Position numbers and translations under genes: made by a program
NCBI RefSeq assembly: GCF_000226115.1
Contig: NC_016460.1
Span: forward strand, 806,001-870,000
Source: Thermothielavioides terrestris NRRL 8126
Taxonomy: Eukaryota > Ascomycota > Sordariomycetes > Sordariales > Chaetomiaceae
Length of the DNA stretch: 64,000 bases
Direction of reading: 5' to 3'
Shown here: in pieces, positions 1-12,803 of the stretch
Layout of the letters: the number at the start of each line of letters is the position of its first letter
Position numbering within the stretch: the stretch's first letter is position 1
The notes under the pieces: generated by a model
Seen by the model: the letters and a program-made list of their open reading frames with translations, nothing else
Told to the model about the DNA's origin: nothing
Databases searched by the model: none

Positions 1-2715
1 AGTAAGCCATTGTGTGGCTGCATTCTGTAAGTCTGCTTCCCACCGTTCCCGTTCCCATGTTGCTTCGCGTGAGACCTGGAATCCAGCCGAAGTCACCCCA
101 TCATCCTGCCGCTTTCCCGAGCCCTTGCACGTCGAGAATGCACCTAGGTCCTCAACCACGCAAGCCATCCGCAGAAGTCCACGCAATGTGAGGCTTCAAG
201 CGTGCTCAAGGTGTTGTTGGGGTAAGCCTAATAGAGACCGCTAGCGATGCCTCGGGTTCTCCCTGCCCTAAACCCTGAAGCTCACTCTGTTCTGAGGATC
301 TTCCCCGACCTCTCCTTCTCGTCCTCGCCTCCGAAGATAAACATCCACCGCTTTCCTAGCCAGGGCGAAGATATCTGCCGGCGTAGCCCAAAGTGCTGCC
401 CCACCAGAGGTGTAATGTACTCGTCAGACAGGGGACTGCCAAAAATATCCCACGTCGTCTTTCCGCATCAAAGTTTCAGTTCAAGCCCCAGCGGGAAGAA
501 TAGATGCGTAATCCGGTCGAACTCACGCCCAGCACAACCACCGTGTTGTCCACCTTCCACCACTGCCCAAAGCTGACTGACGTTCTCGTCAAGACGGTCA
601 CCCCCAAGCAGACAACAGCCGAAACAATGGAATCTGTGTGTGTTAGTTTTGTGGACACAATCACCATTGTTACTATGTACTATTTTCCCGTCCTCGATAA
701 CTCTGCTTCCCTAGACCTGCCCTTTGTCCAAGTACACGGGATGCTGGATGTACGGAGTACTCAACTTGGTATTTGCCTTGCATAATCCATGGATCTCGTT
801 CGACCATTGCGCGCTAGCGCCGGCCCCCCCAGAGTCCTGCCGAAGCGTCTGCATACTGAGTACGCACGCACTGTCACGGATCTCTGCTGTGCATCCCCAG
901 TATACGGTGTAGTAACGTACTCCATTCACAAGAGTGGCCGACACTGCGACCGATTGCCGTCTTACTGTGTCCTGCAGTGGAGATCGGTGCCGCCGTCGGG
1001 GCTGGGACTGTGTCTCGGAATCTCCCAATATCTTCTCCGCAGTACCTCTACACTAACATTAAGAGGCGCACCGACACGGAGGGCGGGCTGTGCAACCATA
1101 AGCCCAAGGATCCTTCGTGGGACAAGCTTTACCGGTAACGACGAGTTAACGCAGCATCGCCTCCGGCTAACGTTGCTGTGTGGGCCAATCAATTACCACA
1201 GGACCTAGTGTACATGAGGTGTGTACAGAATCCGGCAGTTCACCTATTGCTCGCAGCCTTGAGCTCTGCAAGGAAGCGTCCTTTGCGCTGCGTCGCCCGA
1301 GTCGTCGCGGCTGCGCTTTGCATCGACTCGGGACGAGAGCTGGAGGCGGCGCCAAGGCGCGCCGGGGCAGCTCCAAAATCTCACCAACCAGGGGCGGAAG
1401 CCGTCAGGTTCGCGCCACATCGATACATCTGGGGAAACGGACCAAGCCCCTCACCCCTCGCTGCCTTGCCCTTGTCGCACTGCCCATGCTCTTCCGAAGT
1501 GACCCAATCACCGCGGTAGATATTCCGTACCTTGGTTTTGCTGTCTGGGTGCTTGATTACTGTGGACTGTATTGTGTAACAACGGTTTTGTGAAGAATCC
1601 CAGTCCCCTTGGGTTATGCGAAATCGATTTCAAAGCAGATGCAACAGAACTACTCCCGAAATCCCACTTTTTGGAGCTGCCTGTCCAGTCTTGGCAATCG
1701 CGATTGATCCCGGAAGTAATTTTAACTACAGCAACGCCGGATGTACAAGACACTAGCTCTTCACGGTAAGCGTGGTCCATGCGCAGGGTTAATCATATGC
1801 GGCGCTCCTCTGCTCTCTGACCCTCCTTGTCCTCCTGCAAAGATCCACTTATCCGTTGTGTACCTAAGTTCAGGTATTCCGTAATTCCAACACCATTGAC
1901 AGCACGACCGCCCAGAGGCTGCTTGCTTGCATCGCCGCAGCTTGCATTGGGCCGTCGCTGGCAGGTGATTACCTGTCGTGCCCTCCGTACATGCACAGTA
2001 CTTACACAGTAGATGTAAGATGGAAAAGCATCTGGCCATTCGGGTCCACTCTTCGCAACCGGACCCGACCACTTGCTCGCCTACCATTCTCCTGCAGCTT
2101 GCAACGCACTTTGCAACCCTGAACTACACTAGCTAACGAATTCCCCTGTCGGTCAACCCCCAATCCATTCCCTATCAGGTAGCGCAGGGTAATAATCCCA
2201 AATCTGCCCAGTCTGCCCTCCGCCAGCCGAGCTGCTCAACGACCGACTCTTTTTGCTTTCCCGCGTACCTCACCTAGGTAATTTTTTCTCCTTCTTCGTT
2301 CCCCAGGGCCCATCTGAAGCGGCATCTGCGATCGGGCGCGGGAATCGGTCACGTTTTTGCTTGTTCCTCTTTTTTCTTAGACATCGTTCCCCGTGACTTC
2401 GCGGCCGCGCTAGATCCGTAAATCGATGCACACCCCGGCTGCCGTCTCCCCTCTCCACCCTGCGCTCCGAGAGTCATTTCGCTGAGGCACCCGATCCTGG
2501 CCTGCCCAGCTGTTTTACTGGTCGGCGCCCGCACCCCTGGAGCTCGCATTCTTCCACCTCACAACCACACAACACACTACACAACCACAACCTCCATCAC
2601 CGGCGATCAGCTTTGCGCGCGCTCGCACACCTGGTCGCCCGTCCAATTCCAAACAGGGAATACCTGCCACCAATTCTTTTCCGCTTAATTGAACCGAGCG
2701 CATTCACCGCAGAAG
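1..2715. other. Intergenic region upstream of the G-beta gene
   Basis: I see no supported gene here. Open frames are short, lack recognisable protein motifs and overlap one another on both strands. The last few hundred bases, rich in CA and CT runs, probably hold the promoter and 5' leader of the downstream G-protein gene. Several copies of a TACGGAGTA/TTCCGTA-like motif lie here (around 752, 1523 and 1874). An unspliced or fast-evolving gene cannot be excluded. Confidence 0.5.
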
Positions 2716-4077
2716 ATGGATCCAGGCCGCTCAACCGACGTGTCGCCAGAGGCGATGCAGGCCCGCATCCAGCAAGCACGTCGCGAAGCTGAGACGCTCA
2801 AGGATAGAATCAAGAGGAAGAAGGAGGAGCTGGCCGACACGACGCGTGAGTAACGGGGGCGATTGGTTTGTCTGTCTCTCGAGTCGCCCGCCAAACTGAC
2901 ACCGTCTCGCTTTGCTTCAGTCCGCGCCGTTGCCGCCCAGGCACATGAGCCGATTCCCAAGTCGCAGTTGATGAAGCCGAAGAGGACATTGAAGGGCCAC
3001 CTGGCCAAGATCTATGCCATGCATTGGTCGACCGACCGGAGGCATCTCGTTTCGGCATCACAAGACGGCAAGCTGATCATCTGGGACGCCTACACAACCA
3101 ACAAGGTCCACGCCATTCCGCTCCGGTCGTCGTGGGTCATGACTTGCGCCTACAGCCCGAGCGGGAACTACGTCGCCTGCGGCGGTCTCGATAACATCTG
3201 CTCCATCTACAACCTCAACCAGAGTCGCGACGGGCCCACGCGGGTAGCCAGGGAGCTCTCGGGCCACGCCGGCTACCTCTCGTGCTGCCGCTTCATCAAC
3301 GACCGCACTATCATTACCTCGTCCGGCGACATGACGTGCATGAAGTGGGATATCGAGACGGGAAGCAAGGTCGTCGAGTTCGCCGACCACCTGGGCGACG
3401 TCATGAGCATCAGCCTTAATCCGACGAACCAGAACACATTTATCTCGGGCGCCTGCGACGCGTTCGCGAAGCTCTGGGATATTCGCGCCGGCAAGGCCGT
3501 ACAGACGTTCGCCGGCCACGAGTCCGACATCAACGCGATTCAGTTCTTCCCCGACGGTCATTCGTTCGTAACAGGCTCCGACGACGCTACCTGCCGGCTC
3601 TTCGACATCCGGGCCGACCGGGAGCTGAACTTCTACGGGGTAAGTCGGAGTGCCTCCCCTTCCATCTTTCTACCGCCATCCGCTAACGCTGGTGACTCCA
3701 GTCGGAATCAATTCTCTGCGGCATCACCTCGGTTGCCACGTCCGTATCCGGGCGGTTACTGTTCGCCGGCTATGATGATTTTGAATGCAAGGTATGGTCC
3801 TCAGTGGGCGCCCCTAGTTTTCCATACGAGTTCCGTAACTGACTGATTCGTCAATCAAAAGGTGTGGGACGTTACTCGCGGCGAGAAGGTCGGCTCCCTC
3901 GTGGGCCACGAGAACCGCGTCAGCTGTCTGGGCGTGTCAAACGACGCCATAAGTTTGTGCACGGGTTCATGGGACGCATTCGTAAGCATCACCTCATCCT
4001 TCTGCGATTCTTGGCATTCTTTTCAGACCTGTCCCAGCTACTGACAACCGCATTAGCTCAAGGTCTGGGCATACTGA
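2716..4077 (+). CDS. gnb-1: Heterotrimeric G-protein beta subunit (5 exons)
   Basis: This is the beta subunit of the heterotrimeric G protein; with G-gamma it binds G-alpha at the plasma membrane and signals in growth, mating and conidiation. Exons 2716-2845, 2921-3639, 3702-3791, 3862-3981 and 4057-4077 join in frame to exactly 359 residues, the usual length of fungal G-beta. Residues 1-50 form a charged helix (the G-gamma-binding coiled coil); seven WD40 blades follow, with repeated GH...D...(V/I)WD units such as KLIIWDAYT and AKLWDIRAG. The C terminus LKVWAY is typical. Introns have GTGAG/GTAAG/GTATG donors and CAG/TAG/AAG acceptors. The last exon codes only seven residues. A phosducin-like protein gene lies 6 kb downstream. 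No damage is seen. Identity is near certain; the symbol follows the Neurospora name. Confidence 0.97.
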
Positions 4078-6906
4078 TTGCCCTCGCGATGGTTATACGA
4101 CCTGCCCCCCCGACCTCGATACCCAACCTTCGTTGTGCCGCTTGAGAAGACTATTTCTGTGCCTCCCATACCTGTTCATAATTCGCTCCCCGCCTTGTTG
4201 GCACGCCTGCTTAATCTGTGGCTTGGCGTGTGCTGGACGAAGTCACGACAACCGTCTTTCACCATCTTGATCCGCCCTCAGTCACTACGTGGGCCAGCCT
4301 AATTCGACACGACACGCAAACTGAGGGAGCATGAGCGATCCCTCCCCGGCCCACGGCGGCCTTTCCTTTTCACGCCCTCTTATTTCCTCCCGCCTTGTCC
4401 GTTTCTCTGCACCATAGTTTTCCTCCCAAGGGGCCTTCGTATGGTGGCGGGCGGCTGTATTACAACAAGTCTTGCTTTTCTCCTGGCCTTTTTCCCCCTC
4501 CGCCTGCTCTCGGTTGGGTTTGGTTCCTTGCTCCCCACCCGCCACCGGCAGCAGCAGCAGCAGCAGTTCAAAAACAACCACGGCATCGATTGGCTTTTGG
4601 TTTTTTTCGGCTCTTGTGCGCTGGCTCGGCTGGCGAGCTGGAAAGGAAGAAAAGGTTGCATCTGATGCTTTTGGGGGAGCCTTGTTTTTTCCTGCTTCGC
4701 CCGGATCTTCTTCGCCTGGATCTTCTTCTTGTGTCTTGTTGATGTTTGTGGGGGTGGTAACAGCTACTGGGAAAGGACAATGTCAGAGCTTAGGTTTTCT
4801 TGCGGATGCACACAAAATCGTCGTATCTACCGTAGTTATTTGGCCCGGCCTTTTTTTTTCTCTTTGACCCTCACTCTCACCAGTTGCAGCGTTTTCGATC
4901 GAGAGCGGAGAGTCTGGGTTTTTGGCGGCGCACTATAGCTATCCGTTTGCTCTATGTACCTCTCTCGCGCGCTCTCTCTCTCGAGATCTCGGCTTTCCAG
5001 ACCAGGTTGATCAAATCATGGAACCAACTAAATTGTCATTGTCGAACCACACCGCCATGGTTTGTGGCGCCTCTGTTGTTGTTGAAGTAGTGGTCTTCTC
5101 TCGGCCGCTACACCGTCATAATCCATTTCCGCGCACGCCCTGGGCCAGGGAATCTGGTTTCCTTGTCTGCTGCTAAGTACTTCAGCAAGTCGTTTTCGTT
5201 CTTGGGGTAACAGAGTGGGAAGAAAAAGGGTGTAAACCGAGTTGAGTCTTCGGGAGCTGCTACATTGAGTCCCTTTCTCTTTCCGTTTCTCCTCCTTATT
5301 TTCAGCGTATACGAGGCCTCAACGGGGACTTAGGCTGGTGAGTTGAGGCGCTGGGGTCTTTAGTTGTCTTTAGTTCTACGGTTTGCGGTTTTTCTGGTAA
5401 TGGGGGGAGGCTGAATGAGGCGGGACCGGGAGAACAAGACGATGGGACACTAAAGGAAAGGTTGCCCTCTTTCAGTGGACGTTGAACTCCTTCTGTGTTT
5501 GGTTCATAACTACTTTAGCCCAGATATGGAGTTATTAGTTGACTGGCAAGTGGATTTTTTGATGCCCTTGATGCTGATGGTTGCGGTGTTGCTCGCCCTG
5601 TGGTGCTGATCCATAGCAAGTCTTGATTCCATCCAAGGCTTGTTTGTGTATGCTCTTCGGCTCCCATGCCCAGTTCTCCAGACCAGGAACAGGCAGCACT
5701 TCGCTATTTGAGGGATGGAGTGGGTTGGAACCATGTGCCTTCGTGGTTGACATCTGACCTGCGGTCTAGCTGAGACGTAGAAACATGTTGATTGGACTCC
5801 TAACTAATGGCGGCGGTCGAATGGAGGATCCTGAAGCTGTACGCACGAGGAGCCGAGGTCGGTTGGGCCAAGGCCCCGTCATCGTGGAAACGACGAAAGG
5901 GAGACAGAGCGCCCTCCAAATTCGGCTTGACACCGCAAGCCAAGGAATCCATTTGCCTTTTGCGATTTGCGCATGTGATTTTTGGACCAGAGCATGTGGA
6001 CATGCTGATGACGCTGGGAACCACACATGCTGCCTGACGGTAGCACGCATGTGCGGCGAACGGAGTCGAGACGACGAGAAACCAAGGCCAGATGTTACAA
6101 AAGGAAGAGACGACCACGGTCTGTGATAGATCGACATCATAGCACATGATGAATTCATACAATCTACCACCTTCAAACAAAGCACTGCAATCCAGGTGGG
6201 TAGACCCGTGCGGCAGCACTGCCCTCTGGTGGCCTTCAACCACACACAGTAAGGCGCCTTACGCATCACATGCAAGCATCGCCCATCAGCAAGTCCGGAT
6301 ACTGGCTACTGTGCATTGTCAAGACACTTCAAGGACATGTTGGCAGGATCCAGTCCCGTGGTGCTGGCGCCTGCAAGGTGGTGGCCGGGTCGCGGCAGGA
6401 GCCGGCGGCCAGGAAATGGAACTTCCACCTTGGAAGCCTTCTGGAATGGCGGAAAGGGCTTCTTCTCCGCACGGAGGCTGGAGCCAAGGCGCTAGTAACG
6501 GATTAAAGTTGCATGGCCAAAACGAACGGACGACCCGCAGTTGAGGCCTGAAAGTAAGCTACCCGTCTTGGCAAAAGCCAGGGAAAGGATGAAACAAGAC
6601 TTGAAACACCGCGGTGATGATCCCGCCTGGGGAACCTGCGTTTCTCATCTTTGCCGGCATCTTGTGGTGTATTATACCGTCCGGTCCGCCTGCCCTGCGT
6701 TTCCGGCATGATTACCGTCCTGTTGCATGACGTTACCTTCTACGGATTGCTGTGTGTATCGACCAGATGCGCCATCCAACGTCAGGAGTTCGGCATCGCC
6801 GTTGGGGTACCACTCAGGGGGTGGGCCCTTCTCCAAGTTGTGGAGAAACAGGAACGAGAAGGTGAATATTGCCCGGATGATTGCTGCCCGGAATACGTGA
6901 TCAACT
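4078..6906. other. Intergenic region between G-beta and GluRS, including a CAG run
   Basis: These 2.8 kb contain no supported gene. The first part, rich in T and pyrimidine runs, is probably the 3' UTR of the G-beta gene. A perfect (CAG)6 microsatellite lies at 4549-4566. The region before 6907 is the 3' side of the convergent glutamyl-tRNA synthetase. Open frames on both strands around 5.77-6.5 kb have no recognisable motif. Confidence 0.5.
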
Positions 6907-8873
6907 CTACTCCTTTGCCCCAGTTGGGATCTTGAACAACACAGCTCTGCCATGAGGCCCCTGTCCAGCACGCTTGTCCAGCCTGAAGTACCCCTTGCGC
7001 TCCAGCTGGATGATGGTGTTCGGTTCCACGGTTGCCAAATTCGCATCGCACAGCGCTTCCGTCATCCTGGCAGTGTTGGTTGCCAGGAAGCCGTCAAGTT
7101 GATCGTCTTTCCCCAACGTGTCCTTCGTCAGCAGATAATCGAATTCCCAAAGCTCTGCGTCGACGAGCTTGCTGCCCTCCTTGGCCAACCAAGTGACTTT
7201 CTTCTCCGTCTTGCGGAAATCGCCCTCCAGGTTCAGCTCGAGCTGCAGCTCTGTCACCAGAGTGTCCTCTCGAGTGACCCCCCTAACAATCGCGTTACCC
7301 CAGTTCATGAGGGTAATTTCTTCGTTCAGAGAAAATGTGGCTGCATCTGCTTGATCAATGAACACAGAGCTGGCGTACGTGACCAGCTTGGTTCCAACGG
7401 ATGCATTCTTGGGGTGTTTTGGCTTCTCCTCCGAATAGGCCGACTTCGGTCCATTGCTGAGGGTTGCCACAACCAAATGCCTCTTCTCGACAGCCGTGTG
7501 GCGGGGAGCGACTGGGTCAATCGCTTTTTTGTTCATGGCCCAGAGGATGGTCCAATCCATCGTGACCGCGTTCCGACTCGGACCTTGCTTCAACATGAAC
7601 TCGCGAAGAGCGGGAACGGTGAGGCCTCGACGGAGGATGCCGCGGACAGTGGGCATCCGGGGATCATCCCAGCCGGTCACTATCCCGGTGTCCACGACCT
7701 TGGTCAGCTTTCTTTTGGAGAGGAACGTTCGAATGAAGTTGATTCGGGCGAAGTCCCAGAGTTGGACGGGCCGGAGCTTCAGGGTGTCAAGAAACCACTG
7801 ATACTGGGCGTTCCGGTCTGCGTACTCAGTTGTGCGGAGAGCGTGGGTGACGCCTTCGATACTGTCAACCACAGGACAGGCGAAATCATATGTCGGATAA
7901 ATGTTCCAGGCCAGGCCAGTGCGATGATGCGGAATCGGCTCCCCAACATCGTCTTCATTCTCCGATTTTGGGAAGCGATACACAACTGGGTCTCTCATCG
8001 CTCCGTTGGGCGAATCGAAGGCGATCCGGGCTCGGATGCAATGCTTCTTCCCAAATTCGGTGCCATCCCTCATTTCTCTGAAGATTTCCAGACTCTCCTG
8101 CGGTGGTCGGTCCCGTCGCTTGCTGGGGAGACGGTTGAGCCGTTGCTCCTTTTGAACTTCAGGATCAGTGTCGTCTGCGTAGGCGTGCCCGTCTGCTATC
8201 ATCCGCTGGCAGATCTCGTACAGCTGCTCGAAGTAGTCACTGGTGTACGTCACACGATCCGGCTTGATACCGAGCAAGCGCAGGTCTTCAAGGATTGAAT
8301 CCTGGAATTCCTGCTTCTCCTTTGTGGGGTTGGTGTCATCAAACCGAACAATGAGCTTGTCATCAAACGCATAGTGAGCGAAGTAGTCGTTCAAAAAGGC
8401 GGCTTTGGCATGGCCGATATGGAGATAGCCCCTGCCTCCCATCAGTCGAGTGTCAGGAAAAGCTGATATGAGAGATCTCACGAAGGCTCAGGGGGGAATC
8501 GCGTGACCACCCCATTCTCCGTATTCCTCAGGCCGATGTTGTAATTGCCTCCAGCCTTGCTAGCTGCGGCACGCCTCGCCTGCTCCTTTGCCTGAGCCGC
8601 CTTAATCTCCACCTGAATCTCGGGATGGGTAGCCTCGATGAAGTTGAACCAACGAGCAACGTTGGCAAGGCTGCCCTTACGGACGATTCGGCTCGCAACC
8701 TTGCTGGTCCGCAACGTAGTCCACAAGTCCTTGTCAGCGGAGCTCAGCTGGTAGCCCCCCAGATACGTGCGGAGCGTCAGATAGCGCTCGAGTTCTAGCA
8801 GACTAGCTTCAACAGTCTTGAAATCCGGAGCCGCGAGATCCTGGACGAAGTCCGGCACCCTGGCGCTCGCCAT
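6907..8873 (-). CDS. Cytosolic glutamyl-tRNA synthetase (2 exons)
   Basis: This is a class I aminoacyl-tRNA synthetase that charges tRNA-Glu with glutamate in the cytosol. Exons, minus strand: 8873-8482 and 8431-6907; together 638 residues. The single 50-nt intron (donor GTGAG, acceptor CAG) splits the codon before GYLHIGHAKA, the HIGH ATP-binding signature. The N-terminal 120 residues are a GST-C-like helical domain, which in yeast Gus1 binds Arc1. The catalytic Rossmann domain includes VRFDDTNP. The second class I signature appears as FLSKRKLTKV, the eukaryotic GluRS form rather than the GlnRS form. A beta-barrel anticodon-binding region follows to the C terminus. The start at 8873 begins MASARVPDF; an earlier in-frame ATG at 8915 is possible but less likely. 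The protein is shorter than yeast Gus1 (about 700 residues) but has all catalytic parts. Confidence 0.95.
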
Positions 8874-10109
8874 CCTGCTGCCGTCGGTTGCGACCAAGGA
8901 TGAAGGATGGAGCAAAGAATTAAGAAGAAGGGGTTTTGTTGCTTGGGCGTCCAGTCCGAAGAACTCAGTACAGCGACCCCGCCAGATCTTCGTGTGTTTG
9001 AGTCACCGTCCAGAGTCCCAACATCGAATCAAGCCCCGGTTGATGGGTGGCCTTGGCGCCCGGCCACTGTGCCCCTCCATGCCACCCGTGGACGCATGCC
9101 ACGCGAGAAACCATCCTCCAAGGACGGGTTCTCCTTGGACAACCATCCTTCATCAGGTAGTGCCTATTTCGGATGTCTCCCTGAGGCGGCGAAGCTGAAC
9201 TCATCTCGTTCCTTTTTTTGTCTACACCTAATGCAGCAGCATTGCAGACTTACACGTACTGCTGGCGAACGGACGGATACCTATTACACTACGGAGTACT
9301 CAGTGTGTGTGCCGAGCGCATAAATTACACCTGCACTGCTGCGGCAAATACCTTAATCCCTGTCAGCCACGCGACCCCGCGACAACGGGGCTGGCATTTC
9401 GTTTGCCGATCCCACTGCGAGGTCAGCAGCCAAAACGCACTCCCTTCAAACTACGTTCGTCAGGAACAGACCTGAGCGTCTGCCGTCATCGCTGGGCCGC
9501 TACCTTGCTTGCGCACTCCAGACTTACATCTCGACCAATCAAGAGCGCCGTGTCAACCCTGGTCCACAGGCTCCCGGTGACTTCACTAACTCCACTCACA
9601 AGGCGGGCCACACTTTCTTCAGCTTCGCCTCCCCTCTGAAACGCTCTGACGCATGCGCCAGGGATCAGCCATCCCGACCAGCCGCCCCATCAATTGTTTC
9701 CTTCTCGAACCGGCTATTTCTGCCGCGTCCACTCACACAACCGGCTCACCCAAGGCCCAGACTCGATCATCCCAACCGCTTAGATCTCGGGAGATATTGA
9801 CTGTGGTTTGGCCACTCACGGCCCGCAAGTCGCCAACCTACCCCTTGCTGTGTCGCAGACCCCGACACGTTTTCCAATCAGCCGACGCAGTGGCTGACTG
9901 CTGTGGTTCGGACGCATCGTGCCACCCGGACTCGCCGTGTCTCGTGCGTATTACGGAATACAGTATTCCGTACACTCACCACGACCCGGCCGTCCTGTCA
10001 CCCCTACCCACTGCTCCCCCTTCTGCCGGTGCCCATCTTATAACCGGCAAGGTCTCTATATAAATCAGTACCGCCCACTTTGCCCGGCCCCCCTGCTCCT
10101 CCCACCATC
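8874..10109. other. Divergent promoter region between GluRS and the phosducin-like gene
   Basis: These 1.2 kb separate two divergent genes and contain no convincing coding frame. Near-palindromic motifs based on TACGGAGTA occur around 9291 and 9953-9973. The sequence is C-rich, as expected for fungal promoters. Confidence 0.5.
10057..10064 (+). promoter_or_regulatory. TATA box of the phosducin-like gene
   Basis: A perfect TATATAAA lies 46 bases upstream of the start codon at 10110. That leaves room for only a short 5' leader. No other gene start is near, so assignment to the phosducin-like gene is straightforward, though a start-site map is absent. Confidence 0.55.
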
Positions 10110-11069
10110 ATGACGGATCCTACGCCCGCCCAGGAGGAGTTTGCCGCCTTCGTGGACAAGAACAATCGCTCCGAGCTCGACAGAATCCACCCCGAGGACC
10201 GCGACGCGGCGGCTATCGAGCGCGACGAGCGGAGCGAGGACGAGGAAGACCGCTACCGGGCCGCGCAGATCGAGGCTGCCATGCGGATGCCCACCATGGA
10301 CGCCCGCACCGAGATCCGGCTGCCGCCCGCGTCGTTCGACATGGGCCGCTCGACCGGCGTGAAGGGCGTCATCGCCGACGCCCGGTCCTACGAGACGGCC
10401 CGGCGCGCAAAGTGGAAGGATCGCGTGCGTGCCGCCCGCCGCAGCGTGTTCGGCCTGGACGGCGCCCGGCAGGATCGCGGCGGCAGCAGCGGGCCGGACA
10501 GCGACGGCAGCGGCGCCGAGGACCCCGACGAGGCTGCCTTCTTGCAGCAGTGGCGCGAGAGCCGCCGGCGCGAGCTCGAGCAGGAGAGCAGAAACCCCGT
10601 GCGCAACCGGAGGACGAGTCCGAGCGTCCGACTTTACGGCCGCTTCGACCACGTCGATGCCCTGGGGTATCTCGACGCCATCGAGAAAGTGGGGAGGGAT
10701 ACGGTAGTTGTCGTGTTTGTCTACGACCACGAGGTGAGTAGCCGCCCCCGAACCCGGCGCTCGCGAGGCTGAAGCGTTTTCGTTTTCCTGGCCTACTGAC
10801 TGACAGCGCCGGAAATATAGTGCGAGGTTTCAGCAGCCATCGAGTCTGCTCTGGTTCCCCTGGTCAGCGCCTACCCAGCCGTGCACTTCGTCAAGGTGCA
10901 CTTCGAGGACATCGACTTCGACAATGCCGGCGTGCCGGCCATCCTTGCCTACCGGAACCAGGGCGACCTGTTTGCCAACCTGACCGGCATCTTGGAGATG
11001 ATCCCCGACGACGACGACTTTGATACAGACTCGCTCAAGAGGCTCTTCGTGAAGCAGGGAATCTTGTGA
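10110..11069 (+). CDS. bdm-1: Phosducin-like protein, probable G-beta-gamma chaperone (2 exons)
   Basis: The protein belongs to the phosducin/thioredoxin-like family, whose class I members help fold G-beta and assemble G-beta-gamma with the CCT chaperonin. Exons 10110-10733 and 10821-11069 give 290 residues. The 87-nt intron has donor GTGAGT, branch CTGAC and acceptor TAG. The acidic N-terminal half contains STGVKGVIADA, which matches the class I signature (G-x-KGV-x-x-D). The C-terminal half is a thioredoxin fold with VVVVFVYDH, HFVKVHFEDIDFD and GVPAILAYRNQGDLFANL, then a short tail ending GIL. A redox CxxC pair is absent, as is usual for phosducins. A TATA box lies 46 bases upstream. The G-beta gene is about 6 kb away on the same strand. 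The symbol follows the Cryphonectria regulator BDM-1; class I assignment is likely but not proven. Confidence 0.85.
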
Positions 11070-12803
11070 CGATCATGTGCTTCATGGATATCCTTGAACA
11101 ATTTTTTTTTCTTTTTTTCCTTCTTGGTTCTTTCTTTGGGCTGGTTTTCAAGCACTTGCGCAGAGAGATTACGGTACAGTGGGGACGCTGAGCTTGTGAA
11201 GGTCGTCTGGGGCCCTCATGATTTGGCTTGGCCATGTGAAAACCCATTTACATGCGATGATTTCGGGAAGGTGTGGGATATGGGAACATAGACGAAGATA
11301 CCACAGATGCAAAGGTCTGGATCTGGAGTTTATTTGCGATTAAGGACGGTCTGTTCGGTGGGTTGGTGCGATCTTCTCTGTGTTTACTTTTGTGTTTTGT
11401 TTGTATTTTTAGACTGGGGGAGTTACCGGTTTCTTCGGCTCACCGGTTGGATCACCAAGAGACGTCGGTTTATATGGGGTTGAATAACCCGTATTCATTC
11501 TCTGCTGTTCACTCTCCGCTGTCGTTGTTTGACTTGGACACTGGAGTCGGATGCTGAGCACTGCATGCCCTGTGTGTATCAGGGCCGACGAAGCCGGTAT
11601 GGTGGATACAGGATGACGTGACATTACATTTGCTCTGCAGGGTAAGGGAGGTAATGTATGTAAGGTATTACGTACATGTGGTGCATGGATTAGGCACATG
11701 CTGTCACACTGAGTACCTTGGCCCTCTTACCTCCAGGGACAAGACCCAAGAGAAACCCGATGTGGCTGCACAAGGCGGAACTGAGAATCATCCAAAAGAC
11801 AAGAGCCCTACCTTGTTGTTTTGCCATTTGCCCCCAATAAGATCGGGCGTTCTCCCTGTAAGCGCTTCAGCTGTCTACCACTTGCTTGCTTCGCACCTGC
11901 TGGAACGCCGAGCAGGCCTTGTAGCATGGCGGGGTTGTCCCATTAAGGTAATTAACGTTAACCCCGCTCACATCAGTTATCAGCTAATACGGGGTTATGA
12001 AACAGCCTGGTTTCTGCGATAGTGTGATAGGTGAGCAAGGCCGGCGTGAGCGCAGGCAATGATGGAAGCAGGTGACCTCATCAGTCCCGCAGGTACATCC
12101 CGACCTTATCTTTCCCCGAGTCATCTATGCTTCAAGTCTGGGTGCTGTCCCCGCATCTCCTACCCATCTTGCAAGCTGCCTGACAGACTTCCATCTGGTT
12201 GTCGCTACCCAGGGTCCCAGGCCGTTCTGCGTCTGCATCCATTTCTTGACCTGGACGCTGTCTAACGGAGCCCGACCAGCCCGTGTCGCCCGCCAGGTGA
12301 TTTGACTTGCATTCCTGGTTGCCTGGCACAGCTGCCGACAAGTTCCGAGACTCGCTCAAAAGCTGACACGATTTGCGCTTTCATGCTGGCTTCCCCGCCC
12401 CCGCTGGTCTAGCACCGTGTAAGGCAGCTTCACAGGCCAGGCAGGCAGAAACGCAACTCAGCCCAAGAACATCCATGCTGTGATTTGAACTTGATTTATT
12501 GACGGGCAGAACCAGCTGCCAGCGAGGCCGGCCATTGGGGGCCCTCGAGTGAGTTCAGAATTCCAGTAAATTTCAAGAGCCTCAAGCATCTCTCCCTTTC
12601 CCTTGTTCCTTCCCTCTCCGTCACATCCCACCGACCGATTGCATCTCGACTTCTTCAGCCCCAGAAGGCCTCTCTCCTTCCTCGCCCTGCGCAGCGCACC
12701 ACGCAATACTCTGCATCTCGCCTTTCCGATCAGTATACCTTGTTCTGAGCGGGCGGTCTGCATGGCAGAACCTGAGCACGGCTGACATCTGCACCCCCTC
12801 GTG
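11070..12803. other. Intergenic region
   Basis: No supported gene lies in these 1.7 kb. A T-rich stretch at 11100-11125 is probably within the 3' UTR of the phosducin-like gene. The C-rich stretch from about 12590 to 12800 looks like the 5' leader of the next gene. Confidence 0.5.

Noticed and set aside
5766..6544. Possible small genes between G-beta and GluRS
   Set aside because: Overlapping frames on both strands without motifs, splice support or consistent coding bias.
6952..8298. 448-codon frame on the plus strand
   Set aside because: It is the exact antisense of glutamyl-tRNA synthetase, which has all catalytic motifs; the frame is open because of codon bias.
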